Counted from the stretch's first letter, positions 27,046 to 36,248 are shown. The stretch is 64,000 nt of DNA from an uncultured Bacteroidales bacterium (GCA_905235375.1 CAJOLH010000010.1:62001-126000); one strand, 5' to 3'. The notes: generated by a model from the sequence alone, not told the origin. A program made the numbers and translations.

Positions 27046-29106
27046 TTACAGTTTGTCACATTCGTTCAGCCAAATTGTCGCACAGGCATCGCTTGGCATC
27101 CTCAGGTCTCCGCGTGGCGAAATGCTTACCGTACCGACTTTAGGACCATCGGGCAGACATGATCGTTTGAACTGCTGTTGGAAGAAGCGGCGGAAGAAGC
27201 TCTTCATCCATTTCTTGATGGTTTCATCGTCGTATGTTCTTTCGCGTACATCTTTATATTTGTCGTTCTGGAAGGCTTCTTTGGCAAGCATGAAGATTTT
27301 CTTCGGGCTGGCTCCAAAACGGAACGAATGATAAAGGAAGAAGTCGTTAAGTTCGTAGGGGCCGATGAAGTCCTCTGTCTTCTGATCGATTTCTCCCGCA
27401 CTGTTGGTGGGCGTCAGTTCGGGCGAGATGGGAGTACTGATGATGTCAAGCAAATAGGGCTGAGCCTCCTTGTCACCCTTTAATGCCACGTATCTTACCA
27501 GATACTTGACCAGCGTCTTGGGAATTGACGTATTGACAGCGTACATCGACATGTGGTCGCCGTTATACGTACACCAGCCCAATGCAAGTTCCGACAGGTC
27601 GCCCGTTCCGATGACGATTCCACCGGTTTGATTGGCGACATCCATCAGGATCTGGGTTCTTTCGCGAGCCTGGCAATTCTCGTAGGTCACATCCTTATTG
27701 CTGGGGTCAATGCCGAGGTCTTTGAAATGCTGCATCACAGCATCCTTGATTGAAATCTCGCGTTGGGTGATGCCTAAGGCAGTCATCAGTCCCAGTGCAT
27801 TATGATAAGTACGGCCCGATGTGCCAAAGCCAGGCATGGTAATGCCGATGATGCGCTCGCGGTCCCAGCCCAGTTTGTCAAAGGCGCGTACAGCCACAAG
27901 CAAGGCAAGGGTGGAATCCAAACCTCCCGATATACCGATTACGGCTGTCTTCGCATTGATGTGTTTCAGTCGGGTGACCAGTCCCTGTACCTGGATATTG
28001 AAAATCTCCGAACAGCGTTCCTCCATGTCAGCATCGTTGGAAGGGACAAAGGGGCGTGGGGCAACATATCGGTAGAGCTTTGCGGCAAAGTCTGGCGAAG
28101 GCAGCTTGGTAAGCTCCACGGTGTAGTAGCTGTTTTGGGTGGGTTCGCAGGTGTGGTGCCTGTCGCCATAGATCATCTTTTCCGACTGCACACCCATCTC
28201 GGGCTGCAGTTGCGTAAACGAGGTTTGTGTGCGACGCAGCATCCTTATCTTTTCTATATCTATGTCGCGCACCAGCAGACTTGACTCCAGCTTAAAGCGT
28301 TCGCTCTCGCCCAGCAGGGCTCCATTTTCGGCAATGAGCCCCTTGCCTGCAAACACAAGGTCGGTGGTCGATTCGCCAAAGCCCGACGAAGAATAGACAT
28401 AGGCGCAGACCAGTCTGCCGCTGTGTGATTCGATCATACGTCGCAGGTAGGCATGCTTGCATGTCACTTCGTCCGAACAGCTAAGGTTCACGATGACATT
28501 TGCGCCTGCCAACGCCATCCGGCTCGAAGGAGGAATAGGCACCCAAAGGTCTTCGCAGATTTCGATGCCTAACGTGAATCCTTCGAAACCGAACAGGAGG
28601 TTCGCACCGAAAATGATGTTGTCAAAGCGCTTGTCGGCCAACTGTCCCAGGTCGATTCTTGCTCCTGTGGGAACTTCGGCTCCACTGGCAAACCATCGAG
28701 TCTCGTAGAACTCGTTGTAGTTGGGCAGATAAACTTTTGGAACGATGCCTACAATATTGCCGTCACCAAGCAGCACGCCACAGTTGTATAACCGATTCCG
28801 ATAGGGGAGTGGTGCCCCTACGACGACTGCCATGTCGATACCGCGTGTGGCTTCGGCAAGGTGTTTAAGCCCTTCGCGTGAAGCATTGAGCAGCGGCTCG
28901 TGGTGAAAGAGGTCAGCGCAGGTGTAGCCGGTCAGCGAAAGTTCTGGGAAAGCAAGCAGTTGCACACCTTCCTCATGGGCTTCGCGTATCAGCTGGATAT
29001 GCTGCTTCAAGTTGTACTCCACATCAGCCACCTTGACTGTAGGTATAGCCGTGGCTACACGTAGCAGCCCGTAATCATCGAATATCTTTGTCGTCTTCTT
29101 TGCCAT
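27046..29106 (-). CDS. nadE: Glutamine-dependent NAD+ synthetase
   Basis: NadE amidates nicotinic acid adenine dinucleotide to NAD+ using glutamine. The 686 residues comprise an N-terminal nitrilase-type glutaminase with the catalytic triad E55 (FPELSLTGY), K124 (VPKVYLPNYNEFYE) and C184 (IEICEDLWVP). The C-terminal synthetase has the PP-loop GISGGLDST and the later GTGDLSELALGWCTYNGDH. The length is typical of the two-domain type. It lies 50 bp downstream of the S4-domain gene on the same strand and is probably transcribed from that gene's promoter. Confidence 0.97.
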   Translation of the reverse strand: MAKKTTKIFDDYGLLRVATAIPTVKVADVEYNLKQHIQLIREAHEEGVQLLAFPELSLTGYTCADLFHHEPLLNASREGLKHLAEATRGIDMAVVVGAPLPYRNRLYNCGVLLGDGNIVGIVPKVYLPNYNEFYETRWFASGAEVPTGARIDLGQLADKRFDNIIFGANLLFGFEGFTLGIEICEDLWVPIPPSSRMALAGANVIVNLSCSDEVTCKHAYLRRMIESHSGRLVCAYVYSSSGFGESTTDLVFAGKGLIAENGALLGESERFKLESSLLVRDIDIEKIRMLRRTQTSFTQLQPEMGVQSEKMIYGDRHHTCEPTQNSYYTVELTKLPSPDFAAKLYRYVAPRPFVPSNDADMEERCSEIFNIQVQGLVTRLKHINAKTAVIGISGGLDSTLALLVAVRAFDKLGWDRERIIGITMPGFGTSGRTYHNALGLMTALGITQREISIKDAVMQHFKDLGIDPSNKDVTYENCQARERTQILMDVANQTGGIVIGTGDLSELALGWCTYNGDHMSMYAVNTSIPKTLVKYLVRYVALKGDKEAQPYLLDIISTPISPELTPTNSAGEIDQKTEDFIGPYELNDFFLYHSFRFGASPKKIFMLAKEAFQNDKYKDVRERTYDDETIKKWMKSFFRRFFQQQFKRSCLPDGPKVGTVSISPRGDLRMPSDACATIWLNECDKL

Positions 29107-29156
29107 AGATTACCTGTAAAAAGTTCACATCGCGAACAAGTCGGTCCGTATCCTCA

Positions 29157-29732
29157 TTAACGACTGCGCCGTTGACGTCTTTGACCGCTCTTTCGCGCGC
29201 TTTTTGCCTTCGGATTGACCCCCTCCACGCGTCGGGTCTTCACGTTCATCAGTCCCTGTTTGTCGTTCGAAAAGACATCGCTGAACGACTTGGCCTTTTT
29301 GTTCTCGTTCTTGACAGCCTGCTTGAACTGGGCTTCGTCCATATTCATTGCATCGGCATTGTTCTTCAGCACTCGCCGTTCGCCAGCAGTGCCGCTTTTG
29401 GCTTTCTTGCGAAGAAGCTTGCTCTTGGGATTCTGCATCTTGGCTTGCAGTCTCTGGCGTTTCAGTTCATTGTGCTGTGCCCACCAGGGGTTTCTTCTGC
29501 GCTCCAGTTCGTCCAAGGCTTCCTGGGAGATGGCGTTCTTTTGGGGATTCGACGGGTCAACTTTCTGACCGTCAACGGTGACATTGTCACGCTCGGTATC
29601 TATCTGCATCCCAATACGTGCTGGCTGCCCGTTGACCTCCACGCGACCATTGGCGATGAGTTCGTCCACATCGCGTCGGCTGCAAACACCTGATTCACTC
29701 AAATATTTGTTGATTCTTTCGATTTTTTCCAT
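29157..29732 (-). CDS. S4-domain RNA-binding protein lacking a pseudouridine synthase domain
   Basis: The first 55 residues (RINKYLSESGVCSRRDVDEL, then IANGRVEVNGQPARIG) are a canonical S4 RNA-binding domain as in RluB/RsuA pseudouridine synthases. At 191 residues the protein stops far short of those enzymes, and no catalytic GRLD motif is present. The rest is lysine/arginine-rich and of low complexity (PKSKLLRKKAKSG, PKAKSARKSGQRRQRRSR). The catalytic domain may have been lost, or this may be a free S4 protein binding rRNA. Start and stop are clean and a strong promoter precedes it, so it appears functional. It leads an operon with nadE. Confidence 0.8.
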   Translation of the reverse strand: MEKIERINKYLSESGVCSRRDVDELIANGRVEVNGQPARIGMQIDTERDNVTVDGQKVDPSNPQKNAISQEALDELERRRNPWWAQHNELKRQRLQAKMQNPKSKLLRKKAKSGTAGERRVLKNNADAMNMDEAQFKQAVKNENKKAKSFSDVFSNDKQGLMNVKTRRVEGVNPKAKSARKSGQRRQRRSR

Positions 29733-29752
29733 ATTTTTTTAATTTTTACGGT

Positions 29753-29761
29753 GCAAATATA
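29753..29761 (-). promoter_or_regulatory. -7 element of the S4/nadE operon
   Basis: TATATTTGC on the minus strand (29761-29753), 20 bp before the ATG at 29732. It is divergent from the LtaS-like gene's promoter. Confidence 0.75.
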
Positions 29762-29783
29762 CACATAATTATTTTAAATGCAT

Positions 29784-29792
29784 TATCTTTGC
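29784..29792 (+). promoter_or_regulatory. -7 element of the LtaS-like gene
   Basis: TATCTTTGC is a perfect -7 element, 19 bp before the ATG at 29812. The -33 region has no clear TTG. Confidence 0.7.
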
Positions 29793-29811
29793 ACCCAAAT
29801 TCTAATAAATA

Positions 29812-31749
29812 ATGAAGAAAAAAATCTTTTTGTTCATCTTATTGGTCGTTTTGAGCATCGTCCAAGCGATGATTTTCCTCCTTGCCTACAGCAGACTGTT
29901 TGTCCCGTGCGGCATTAGCGACTGCTTTCTTGCTCTCGTCCATTCCGTTCCTCAGTCGGCGATGGTGAGTGCTTGGCTCATGCTTCCGGCATTCCTGGTG
30001 GGGGTGGGATATGCCTTTTTCCCCGGCAATTGGCACCGGCGGTTCATGATCGGCTACGTTACCTTAGCGCTGATGATATTGCTATTCTTAACGTGCATTG
30101 ACTGGATTCTCTATGGCTTTTGGGGATTCCGTATCGACACTACGCCCTTTATCTATATCTTCGACAATCCCGAGAAAGCTATCGGACGTACACCGTGGTG
30201 GGGATTCCTTATCACCTTTGGCACCGTCTTTCTGATAGGGTGGTTCATCTGTCGCTTGATGTCGTGGCTCTATCCGAAGCACCATCACAGAGCCTTGTGC
30301 TCCCGACAAAAACTTTCCATTCTCCAGAAGGCAGGCGGCAATCTGGCACTCGCCGTTCTGATGCTCGTCATTGGCAACGGATGCTTTGGCCTGATGGGTA
30401 TCGGCTCCGCCTATTTCTCCGATTACCAGCCTCTCAATCATGCAGCTACCCATCCCATCTATAACCTGTGCCATTCCATTCGCCAGCATTTTGTTCCACT
30501 CGACAGCCAGTATCGCTTCATGAGCGAAAGTGAACGCAGTGCTGTCATGAGCCAACTCTTCCAACTTCCTGCTCCCGAGGATTCGCATCCAGAACGGCTG
30601 CTTCTCTCCGATACTGTTGCTTCGCTGTCTGCTTCGTCCGTGCCGCTGTTGAAGCCTGACACTCGTCCTAACGTACTGCTTATAGCCTTCGAGAGTTTCA
30701 GTGGGGCAGCGAGTCATTATCTTTATCCCGAGGCAGACCCCTCGGTGATGCCCAACTATGACAGAGCCATGTCGGAGGGAGTTGCGTTCACGAATTTCTA
30801 TGCTAATTCTTTTCGCACGGAGCGTGCCTTCGTCTCCCTCCTTTCCGGATATCCGGGTCAGCCCACCTTCAGCCTAATGACCGATGATGCCCGAACACGC
30901 CATCTGCATTACCTCACGCGTCCGCTGATAGATGCCGGCTACTCGACGGAGTTCCTCTATGGAGGTGACGGAAAGTTCTGCCACCTCGACACCTACTTGG
31001 ATTTTGCGGGCTTCGAGCGTCAGATAGAGAAGGACTCTTTTTCGAAAGAAAGTTATGATGCAGACTTTGGCATGCATGATGGTTTCATGTTCAACTATCT
31101 CTTTGACCTTCTCAAGAAGGAGGCACTCACTGCTGCCGATATGCTTGCCGAAAATCCTGCGCGGCCTTACTTCAAGTTCTTTGCGACGCTGAGCAGTCAT
31201 GAGCCGTTTGATGTCCCGATGCACCGGCTCCCTGATCCATATCTCAACAGTGTGGCATACACCGATTCGTGTCTTGGTGCCTTTCTCGATAAGGTGCGCG
31301 CCGACCATTCCGTATGGGACAACCTGCTCATCATTTGTCTTCCTGACCATTGTTACTCCAATTACCCTGAAGGCATCCAGCAGAACGACCCGCTTCGCTA
31401 TCATATCCCGATGTTCTGGACTGGAGGAGCGGTGGCTGGTCATGTCGATGTGGAGGTTCTTTCCCAGCAGACCGACCTTGCAGTGTCCCTACTGCATCTG
31501 CTTGGCTTCTCGACAGAACCTGGCGATTTCCCATTCAGTCACGACATTTTCGACCCATTAGCCCCGCATTTCGCATTCTATACTTGGCCCGATGGATTCG
31601 GATTCCTCACCGATTCTTGCTCCTACGTGCAGGACAACCACTACGATGGTCATCCGCTTAAGGGTAGCAACGACCCTGCGGGACGTGCCCAAATGCTTGG
31701 GAAAGCATACCTGCAGACGCTTTTCGACCACATTTCTTCGTTAAGATAG
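29812..31749 (+). CDS. LTA synthase-like phosphoglycerol transferase (sulfatase superfamily)
   Basis: The 645-residue membrane protein has about five N-terminal transmembrane helices (roughly 5-26, 49-70, 78-105, 129-152 and 174-196). The catalytic domain outside begins RPNVLLIAFESFSG near residue 284. The likely nucleophile threonine is in NSFRTERAF, and metal-binding residues are in SSHEP and LPDHCYS, as in LtaS/MdoB/OpgB enzymes. In Gram-negative bacteria such enzymes add phosphoglycerol or phosphoethanolamine to surface glycans or lipids; this organism would not make lipoteichoic acid. It has its own promoter and is followed by a tRNA gene with a separate promoter. Confidence 0.87.
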   Translation: MKKKIFLFILLVVLSIVQAMIFLLAYSRLFVPCGISDCFLALVHSVPQSAMVSAWLMLPAFLVGVGYAFFPGNWHRRFMIGYVTLALMILLFLTCIDWILYGFWGFRIDTTPFIYIFDNPEKAIGRTPWWGFLITFGTVFLIGWFICRLMSWLYPKHHHRALCSRQKLSILQKAGGNLALAVLMLVIGNGCFGLMGIGSAYFSDYQPLNHAATHPIYNLCHSIRQHFVPLDSQYRFMSESERSAVMSQLFQLPAPEDSHPERLLLSDTVASLSASSVPLLKPDTRPNVLLIAFESFSGAASHYLYPEADPSVMPNYDRAMSEGVAFTNFYANSFRTERAFVSLLSGYPGQPTFSLMTDDARTRHLHYLTRPLIDAGYSTEFLYGGDGKFCHLDTYLDFAGFERQIEKDSFSKESYDADFGMHDGFMFNYLFDLLKKEALTAADMLAENPARPYFKFFATLSSHEPFDVPMHRLPDPYLNSVAYTDSCLGAFLDKVRADHSVWDNLLIICLPDHCYSNYPEGIQQNDPLRYHIPMFWTGGAVAGHVDVEVLSQQTDLAVSLLHLLGFSTEPGDFPFSHDIFDPLAPHFAFYTWPDGFGFLTDSCSYVQDNHYDGHPLKGSNDPAGRAQMLGKAYLQTLFDHISSLR

Positions 31750-31788
31750 CCCTTTTTTGAGTTTTTTTACAAATTTTCACATAAAAAA

Positions 31789-31821
31789 TTTGGAATCCTC
31801 AAGATTATCTGCTATCTTTGC
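31789..31821 (+). promoter_or_regulatory. Promoter of tRNA-Pro
   Basis: TTTG (31789-31792) and TATCTTTGC (31813-31821) are 20 bp apart, 30 bp before the mature tRNA 5' end. Confidence 0.8.
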
Positions 31822-31850
31822 ACCCGCAAAATCGAAAGATGGAGCAAGTT

Positions 31851-31926
31851 CGGGATGTAGCTCAGTCGGTAGAGTACACGTCTGGGGGGCGCGAGGTCGC
31901 CCGTTCGAATCGGGTCATCCCGACCA
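31851..31926 (+). tRNA. tRNA-Pro (GGG)
   Basis: The 76 bases fold as a cloverleaf: acceptor CGGGATG with CATCCCG, D-arm GCTC/GAGT, anticodon loop CTGGGGG with anticodon GGG followed by G37, T-arm GCCCG-TTCGAAT-CGGGT, discriminator A and encoded CCA. It reads CCC and CCU codons. Two irregularities are visible: an A-C mismatch in the anticodon stem (CACGT with GCGCG) and a G-T closing pair in the D-stem. It is a single-gene unit with its own promoter and terminator. Confidence 0.93.
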
Positions 31927-31927
31927 C

Positions 31928-31968
31928 GGCACAAGGGTAGTATATGTAACTCCTTGTGTCGTTTTTTT
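31928..31968 (+). terminator. Rho-independent terminator of tRNA-Pro
   Basis: GGCACAAGG (31928-31936) pairs with CCTTGTGTC (31952-31960), with one G-T pair, followed by GTTTTTTT. The remaining bases to 32162 hold no gene or motif that I can see. Confidence 0.88.
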
Positions 31969-32162
31969 ATCTCAAGAATCTAAAGATCCCTGTCTTCGCA
32001 TAATTCTAAATGTCAGCATTCGCATTGTGGAAGATGGCATAGGTCCGCCTCCCAGTTGCCAGCAACCATTATGAAATGTGCCTAAAATAGTTCTCTATCT
32101 CTTGTTTTTTGTTCCAAAATTGTTCAAAATATCATACTTTTTGAAAACTCTTTGCCCGAAAA

Positions 32163-32195
32163 TTTGGAACGTATCTGAATAATCCTTATCTTTGC
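32163..32195 (+). promoter_or_regulatory. Promoter of the GH28 gene
   Basis: TTTG at 32163-32166 and TATCTTTGC at 32187-32195 with 20 bp between. The leader to the ATG at 32242 is about 40 bases. Confidence 0.8.
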
Positions 32196-32241
32196 CGCGA
32201 AAATAACAAAATACTTGTGCATTCATTAATTCATCGAACGT

Positions 32242-33696
32242 ATGAAATATTTATCAGCACTTCTTCTGTCTATTGCCGTTCTCGCAGTCTCCTGCAAGAA
32301 GGAGACCGTCATTTGGCAAGGTATGTCGTACGAGTCAGTCCTTGCCAATGAGACACCTTTTTATATGTCTGATGTTGTGGCTCCTGTATTTCCTGATCGC
32401 TATTTTATGATTAACGATTATGGAGCTCGCCCTATGCCTGAAGGTGGTTATGCTTCGGCAACTGATTCAGCTCGAATCATACGTACAAATAGTCAGGCTA
32501 TTGAACGGGCAATGAATGCATGTTCTTCTTCCGGTGGTGGACATGTCGTTGTGCCCAAGGGTGAGTGGCTGACGGGTATTGTCGTTTTCGGCAGCAATTG
32601 TGACCTTTATTTGTCTGAAGGTGCAGAACTCGTTTTTAGCGGCAATCCAGATGATTATCTGCCTGAGCACATGACTACTTATGAGGGTATTGAATGCTAC
32701 AATTATCGCCCCCTTATCTATGCTTGGCGTCAAACGAATCTCGGCATTTCCGGAACGGGCACTATCCGCCCCTTGATGTCGGTGTGGGACAAATGGTTTG
32801 AGCCAACGCCCGAACATTACAAAGCACTGCAGATTCTCGATCGATGGGGAACCTTTAACTATACATTCTATCAACGAAGTATTTCCAGCCGCACATTTAG
32901 GCTCAGTCCTCCATTCATTCAATTTTATCAATGCACAAATATTGTCCTCCAAGATTTCAAGATCCGACAGTCACCCCATTGGACTATCCACCTGTTCGGA
33001 TGCGAAGAGGGTGTGATACGTCGGCTCGATGTGTCGGCACAAGGAAGCAAGAACGATGGCATTGACATCGAAATGTCGCGTCACTTTATCATTGAGGATT
33101 GTGTCTTTGATCAGGGAGGTGATGTCATTTCCATCAAATCCGGTCGCGTAAATGAGACTTGGAATACCCCCGATGCATCCCGTTTCATTTTGATCCGTCG
33201 ATGTGAAGCCAAACGAGGCAAGGCATTCCTGAGCATTGGCGAGGAGATATCGCATGGTGCTCACTATATCAGCATGCATGATTGTAAGGCAACCGGTAAG
33301 CTTGACGACTTCTTGTTTGTCAAAACTAACAAACGTCAGGGTTCCGAGGTTGATAGCATCTACGTCGAACGTTGTGAGGCTGCTGAAGTAGGACGTGTTT
33401 TCGCCCTCGAATCCGACGTGTGGGGCGATTGGCGTGATGTTTCTTCATCTGGTAGTGACACTGTCGCTTCCATAGGAGGTATTACGATGCGAGAAGTCAA
33501 ATGCCGTAGAGCTGTGGGCTTGGTCGATATCAGTGGCCCAGCGGAACTGCACGTTAAGAATATCTCCATTCAAAATGTTCATGTCGATAGCCTCGCCTCT
33601 TTCGTGACACGCATTGATAATGCCGACGACGTGAAAACCAGTAACCTTACTTATGGTTGGTTCGGTCACATCCCCGTTCCTGCTCAATCCAAATAA
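32242..33696 (+). CDS. Glycoside hydrolase family 28-like lipoprotein with altered catalytic motifs
   Basis: The 484-residue protein has a lipoprotein signal peptide (lipobox AVSC, C18) and a right-handed beta-helix of the GH28 (polygalacturonase) type, including an N-terminal FMINDYGARP segment and SGGGHVVVPKGEWLTG. Canonical GH28 enzymes use NTD, DD and GHG motifs. Here they read KNDGID (Asp kept), GGDVISIKSG (first Asp of the pair replaced by Gly) and GKAFLSIGEE in place of GHG. The protein may therefore act on another uronide linkage, by another mechanism, or only bind glycan. It stands alone without SusC/SusD or regulator genes, so it is not part of a classical polysaccharide utilisation locus. 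It is likely attached to the outer membrane. Confidence 0.85.
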   Translation: MKYLSALLLSIAVLAVSCKKETVIWQGMSYESVLANETPFYMSDVVAPVFPDRYFMINDYGARPMPEGGYASATDSARIIRTNSQAIERAMNACSSSGGGHVVVPKGEWLTGIVVFGSNCDLYLSEGAELVFSGNPDDYLPEHMTTYEGIECYNYRPLIYAWRQTNLGISGTGTIRPLMSVWDKWFEPTPEHYKALQILDRWGTFNYTFYQRSISSRTFRLSPPFIQFYQCTNIVLQDFKIRQSPHWTIHLFGCEEGVIRRLDVSAQGSKNDGIDIEMSRHFIIEDCVFDQGGDVISIKSGRVNETWNTPDASRFILIRRCEAKRGKAFLSIGEEISHGAHYISMHDCKATGKLDDFLFVKTNKRQGSEVDSIYVERCEAAEVGRVFALESDVWGDWRDVSSSGSDTVASIGGITMREVKCRRAVGLVDISGPAELHVKNISIQNVHVDSLASFVTRIDNADDVKTSNLTYGWFGHIPVPAQSK

Positions 33697-33722
33697 TCAC
33701 GCTAACCTTCCTCTATTCTATC

Positions 33723-33745
33723 TGGGGCGATGACTTCGCGCCCCA
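33723..33745 (+). terminator. Hairpin after GH28, possible terminator
   Basis: TGGGGCG (33723-33729) and CGCCCCA (33739-33745) form a perfect 7-bp GC-rich stem, 26 bp after the stop. The following sequence ATGTCTTTG is only weakly U-rich. Confidence 0.55.
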
Positions 33746-33918
33746 ATGTCTTTGTCGGGGATATCTATGACTGCTTGTTCTTTCATTGCTGTCCTCGACA
33801 ATGTAATATTTGGCTTCTTACTCTTTCATTTTGCCCACTGCACCCATCAATTCCCATTAAAAATCTCCATTCCCCTCACTTTTCCCCACAAAAACACCCA
33901 CCTTAACAAAAAAATCCT

Positions 33919-33927
33919 TACCTTTGC
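33919..33927 (+). promoter_or_regulatory. -7 element of the OmpA-like gene
   Basis: TACCTTTGC, 42 bp before the GTG start at 33970. No convincing TTG is present at the -33 position. Confidence 0.65.
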
Positions 33928-33969
33928 CCAAATTACATCTATTTCAACTTTTCGCAAATTCTCAAATTC

Positions 33970-35136
33970 GTGAATAAAAACGTCCAAATACTTCTCATCA
34001 TCGCTGTGGCTGCCACGACAGCTCATGCTCAGAATCGTGAAACGTACGATGACGGCATCACACACAAATGGGAAATCAAGATTGATGCTGCCCCAGCCAT
34101 TGCCTCTCGTGGAGACGAAGACGAAGGCTACGGACTCACAGACTACGACGAGTCGATTGGTGCCGATTTCGGCGTAGGCTATAATTTCACCTCCAACTGG
34201 TATGCGGGCCTGTCCTCCGGATTCTGGTTCCACTGGGGAGGCGAGTCCAATAAGATGATTCCACTTCTCGCCGATGTCGTTTGGCGCTGGAACATCGGCA
34301 GTAGCGAGCGGCTCTCCCTATTCCTTCAAGGTCGCACAGGTTATCTCTTTGGACTTGAGAAGGATCGCGACCGTTACAAGCAGCTCCCCGATTACCGCTT
34401 CTCTGACCATTTCTATGCCGATATTCAGCCTGGTGTCTGTTTTCGTACTCGCCGAAACATTGATTTCCGCGTCTCTCTCGGTTATGGCTATACGCATCCC
34501 ATTCATAACTACGAACAGAAGTACATCGATGCTATGTCTGAAAAGCAGCGTGAAGAATTCGGAAAAGACTATTTCTTTGCACAGCCAGAACACATCGTCT
34601 CCCTCAAACTCGGCTTCAATTTCCGTGGAAAACCCGCCACTCCTGCCCGCAGTTTGAACCTTGATGATGAGATAGACCAACTCAAGGAACAGGAACGCAA
34701 TGTGCGTAGTGAAGCCGACCGCGCTCAATATCGCGCCGACCGCGCAGCCGAACGTTTTGCCCGCAAGGATGCACAGTTTGAGCGTGAGATTGAGAAGACA
34801 CGCCAACGTGAAGCTGACATGGTCCTTTACTACGTCATCCCCGATGCAAACGATGTCTCCACCCTTGATGCCGACTTGCAACTCCTTGCTGAGTGGGTAC
34901 AGTCGCATAAAAAAGTCCGCATTATTCTCAAGACTTACCTCTCCAGCAACCATTCCGCCTCATCGGATGTTTCCGAGGCCCGCAAGCGCATCAAGCACGT
35001 CAAGAACGTTCTTGTCAGCAACTACCACATAAAGTCGCGTATCATCCATTCCGGCATCTACGTAGTTTCGGAAAAGACCGCTCGCGAGCACGACATCTCC
35101 CGCCGTGTTGACATCTACAAGCGTAATCGGAAATAG
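33970..35136 (+). CDS. Outer-membrane barrel protein with coiled coil and OmpA-like end
   Basis: GTG at 33970 starts a 388-residue protein with a signal peptide ending TAHAQ. The first 215 or so residues form a barrel (VGYNFTSNWYAGLSSGFW, SLFLQGRTGYLFGLEKD). Next comes an Arg/Glu/Ala-rich coiled coil (about 228-280), then an OmpA-like domain with SEARKRIKHVKNVLV and SRRVDIYKR. The arginine of the peptidoglycan-binding pair is kept, but the Asp-containing loop reads TYLSSNHS, so binding may be weak. The coiled coil between barrel and domain could act as a spacer. It is not closely related in sequence to the barrel proteins at 6-10 kb. Confidence 0.75.
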   Translation: MNKNVQILLIIAVAATTAHAQNRETYDDGITHKWEIKIDAAPAIASRGDEDEGYGLTDYDESIGADFGVGYNFTSNWYAGLSSGFWFHWGGESNKMIPLLADVVWRWNIGSSERLSLFLQGRTGYLFGLEKDRDRYKQLPDYRFSDHFYADIQPGVCFRTRRNIDFRVSLGYGYTHPIHNYEQKYIDAMSEKQREEFGKDYFFAQPEHIVSLKLGFNFRGKPATPARSLNLDDEIDQLKEQERNVRSEADRAQYRADRAAERFARKDAQFEREIEKTRQREADMVLYYVIPDANDVSTLDADLQLLAEWVQSHKKVRIILKTYLSSNHSASSDVSEARKRIKHVKNVLVSNYHIKSRIIHSGIYVVSEKTAREHDISRRVDIYKRNRK

Positions 35137-35307
35137 CCTATTTATGAGATGGTCAATATAGACAGACACTGTTCTTCGTTCTATGTGAAGAGATGCCATC
35201 TCTGCCGACTTGTGTCATTCGTGCCTTTGTTGCACCCGACCTCGTCCGATACTCCAGCGTTCTCATGGTAGCCAATTGGCTGCCTTCACCCTTATTAAAC
35301 ATCACCC

Positions 35308-36213
35308 ATGAAACCTTTAAAAACTCTTCTTCTTGCCGCTTTGGCTGCCTTGGCGTTAACGTCATGCGGCACCGCATCGAAAGTCCCTATCACAGGCCGT
35401 ACCCACCGACTCTCTGTGACTGATGAACAGGTCCTCAGCCTCAGTAATTCTCAGTACAAGGACTACATGGCCTCTGCCCAAAAGTCCACTGATGCCAACG
35501 CCACAGCTCTCGTCAAACGTGTCGGACAACGACTCTCCAACGCTGTCGAAACCTATCTTCGTGAGAATGGTTTTGCCAACGAACTCCAGTACTTCAACTG
35601 GGAATTCAATCTCGTGAAGGACAATGCGGTCAATGCCTTCTGTATGCCCGGAGGCAAGATTGTTGTCTATGAAGGTCTCCTCCCCGTCACTCAGGACGAA
35701 GCATCTCTCGCCATTGTCCTCGGTCATGAGATTGCCCATGCAGTAGCCAAGCATAGTGCTGAGCAGATATCGAAACAGTATAACCAGAGCCAGTTCACCC
35801 AGTTGGGAGGTGTCTTACTATCATCAACAGTTGGCGATGGTGCAGCCCAAGTTGCCACTGCCATGGCATCCGTAGGTCTTCAGTTTGCTAATGCCCACTA
35901 TAGCCGTGAGAACGAAAGTGAAGCCGACCACATGGGGCTCGTCTTCGCTGCTATGGCAGGCTACGATCCCGCAGTCGCCGTCTCGTTCTGGCAGCGTATG
36001 AGCGCTGCTTCTGGAGGTGGATCAACCAGCTATCTGAGTAGTCATCCAAGCGATGCCAAGCGAATCTCCGACATCCAAAAGTGGCTTCCCGAGGCTCAAA
36101 AATACTACGCAGCCAGCAAGCCTGCTTCAGCTGCCACCCAGACTACTTCATCAAAGAAGTCAACAAAGACCACTACTACAAAAGCAACCACTTCAAAGAA
36201 GTTCACATTCTAA
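35308..36213 (+). CDS. M48-family zinc metallopeptidase lipoprotein
   Basis: The 301-residue lipoprotein (lipobox LTSC, C20) carries the zinc-binding motif HEIAH (140-144) and the third ligand in the ESEAD motif (203-207), as in the periplasmic M48 peptidases LoiP, YcaL and BepA. These degrade or help assemble outer-membrane proteins. The last 35 or so residues are a Ser/Thr/Lys-rich low-complexity tail (KKSTKTTTTKATTSKK). It follows the OmpA-like gene by 171 bp with no clear promoter. Envelope quality control is a reasonable role given its neighbour. Confidence 0.92.
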   Translation: MKPLKTLLLAALAALALTSCGTASKVPITGRTHRLSVTDEQVLSLSNSQYKDYMASAQKSTDANATALVKRVGQRLSNAVETYLRENGFANELQYFNWEFNLVKDNAVNAFCMPGGKIVVYEGLLPVTQDEASLAIVLGHEIAHAVAKHSAEQISKQYNQSQFTQLGGVLLSSTVGDGAAQVATAMASVGLQFANAHYSRENESEADHMGLVFAAMAGYDPAVAVSFWQRMSAASGGGSTSYLSSHPSDAKRISDIQKWLPEAQKYYAASKPASAATQTTSSKKSTKTTTTKATTSKKFTF

Positions 36214-36222
36214 CCCTATATG

Positions 36223-36248
36223 AGAGGCGGCCGTTTTCGACCGCCTCT
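36223..36248 (+). terminator. GC-rich hairpin after the M48 gene
   Basis: AGAGGCGG (36223-36230) pairs with CCGCCTCT (36241-36248) around a 10-base loop, 9 bp after the stop. No strong U-tract follows. Confidence 0.6.
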
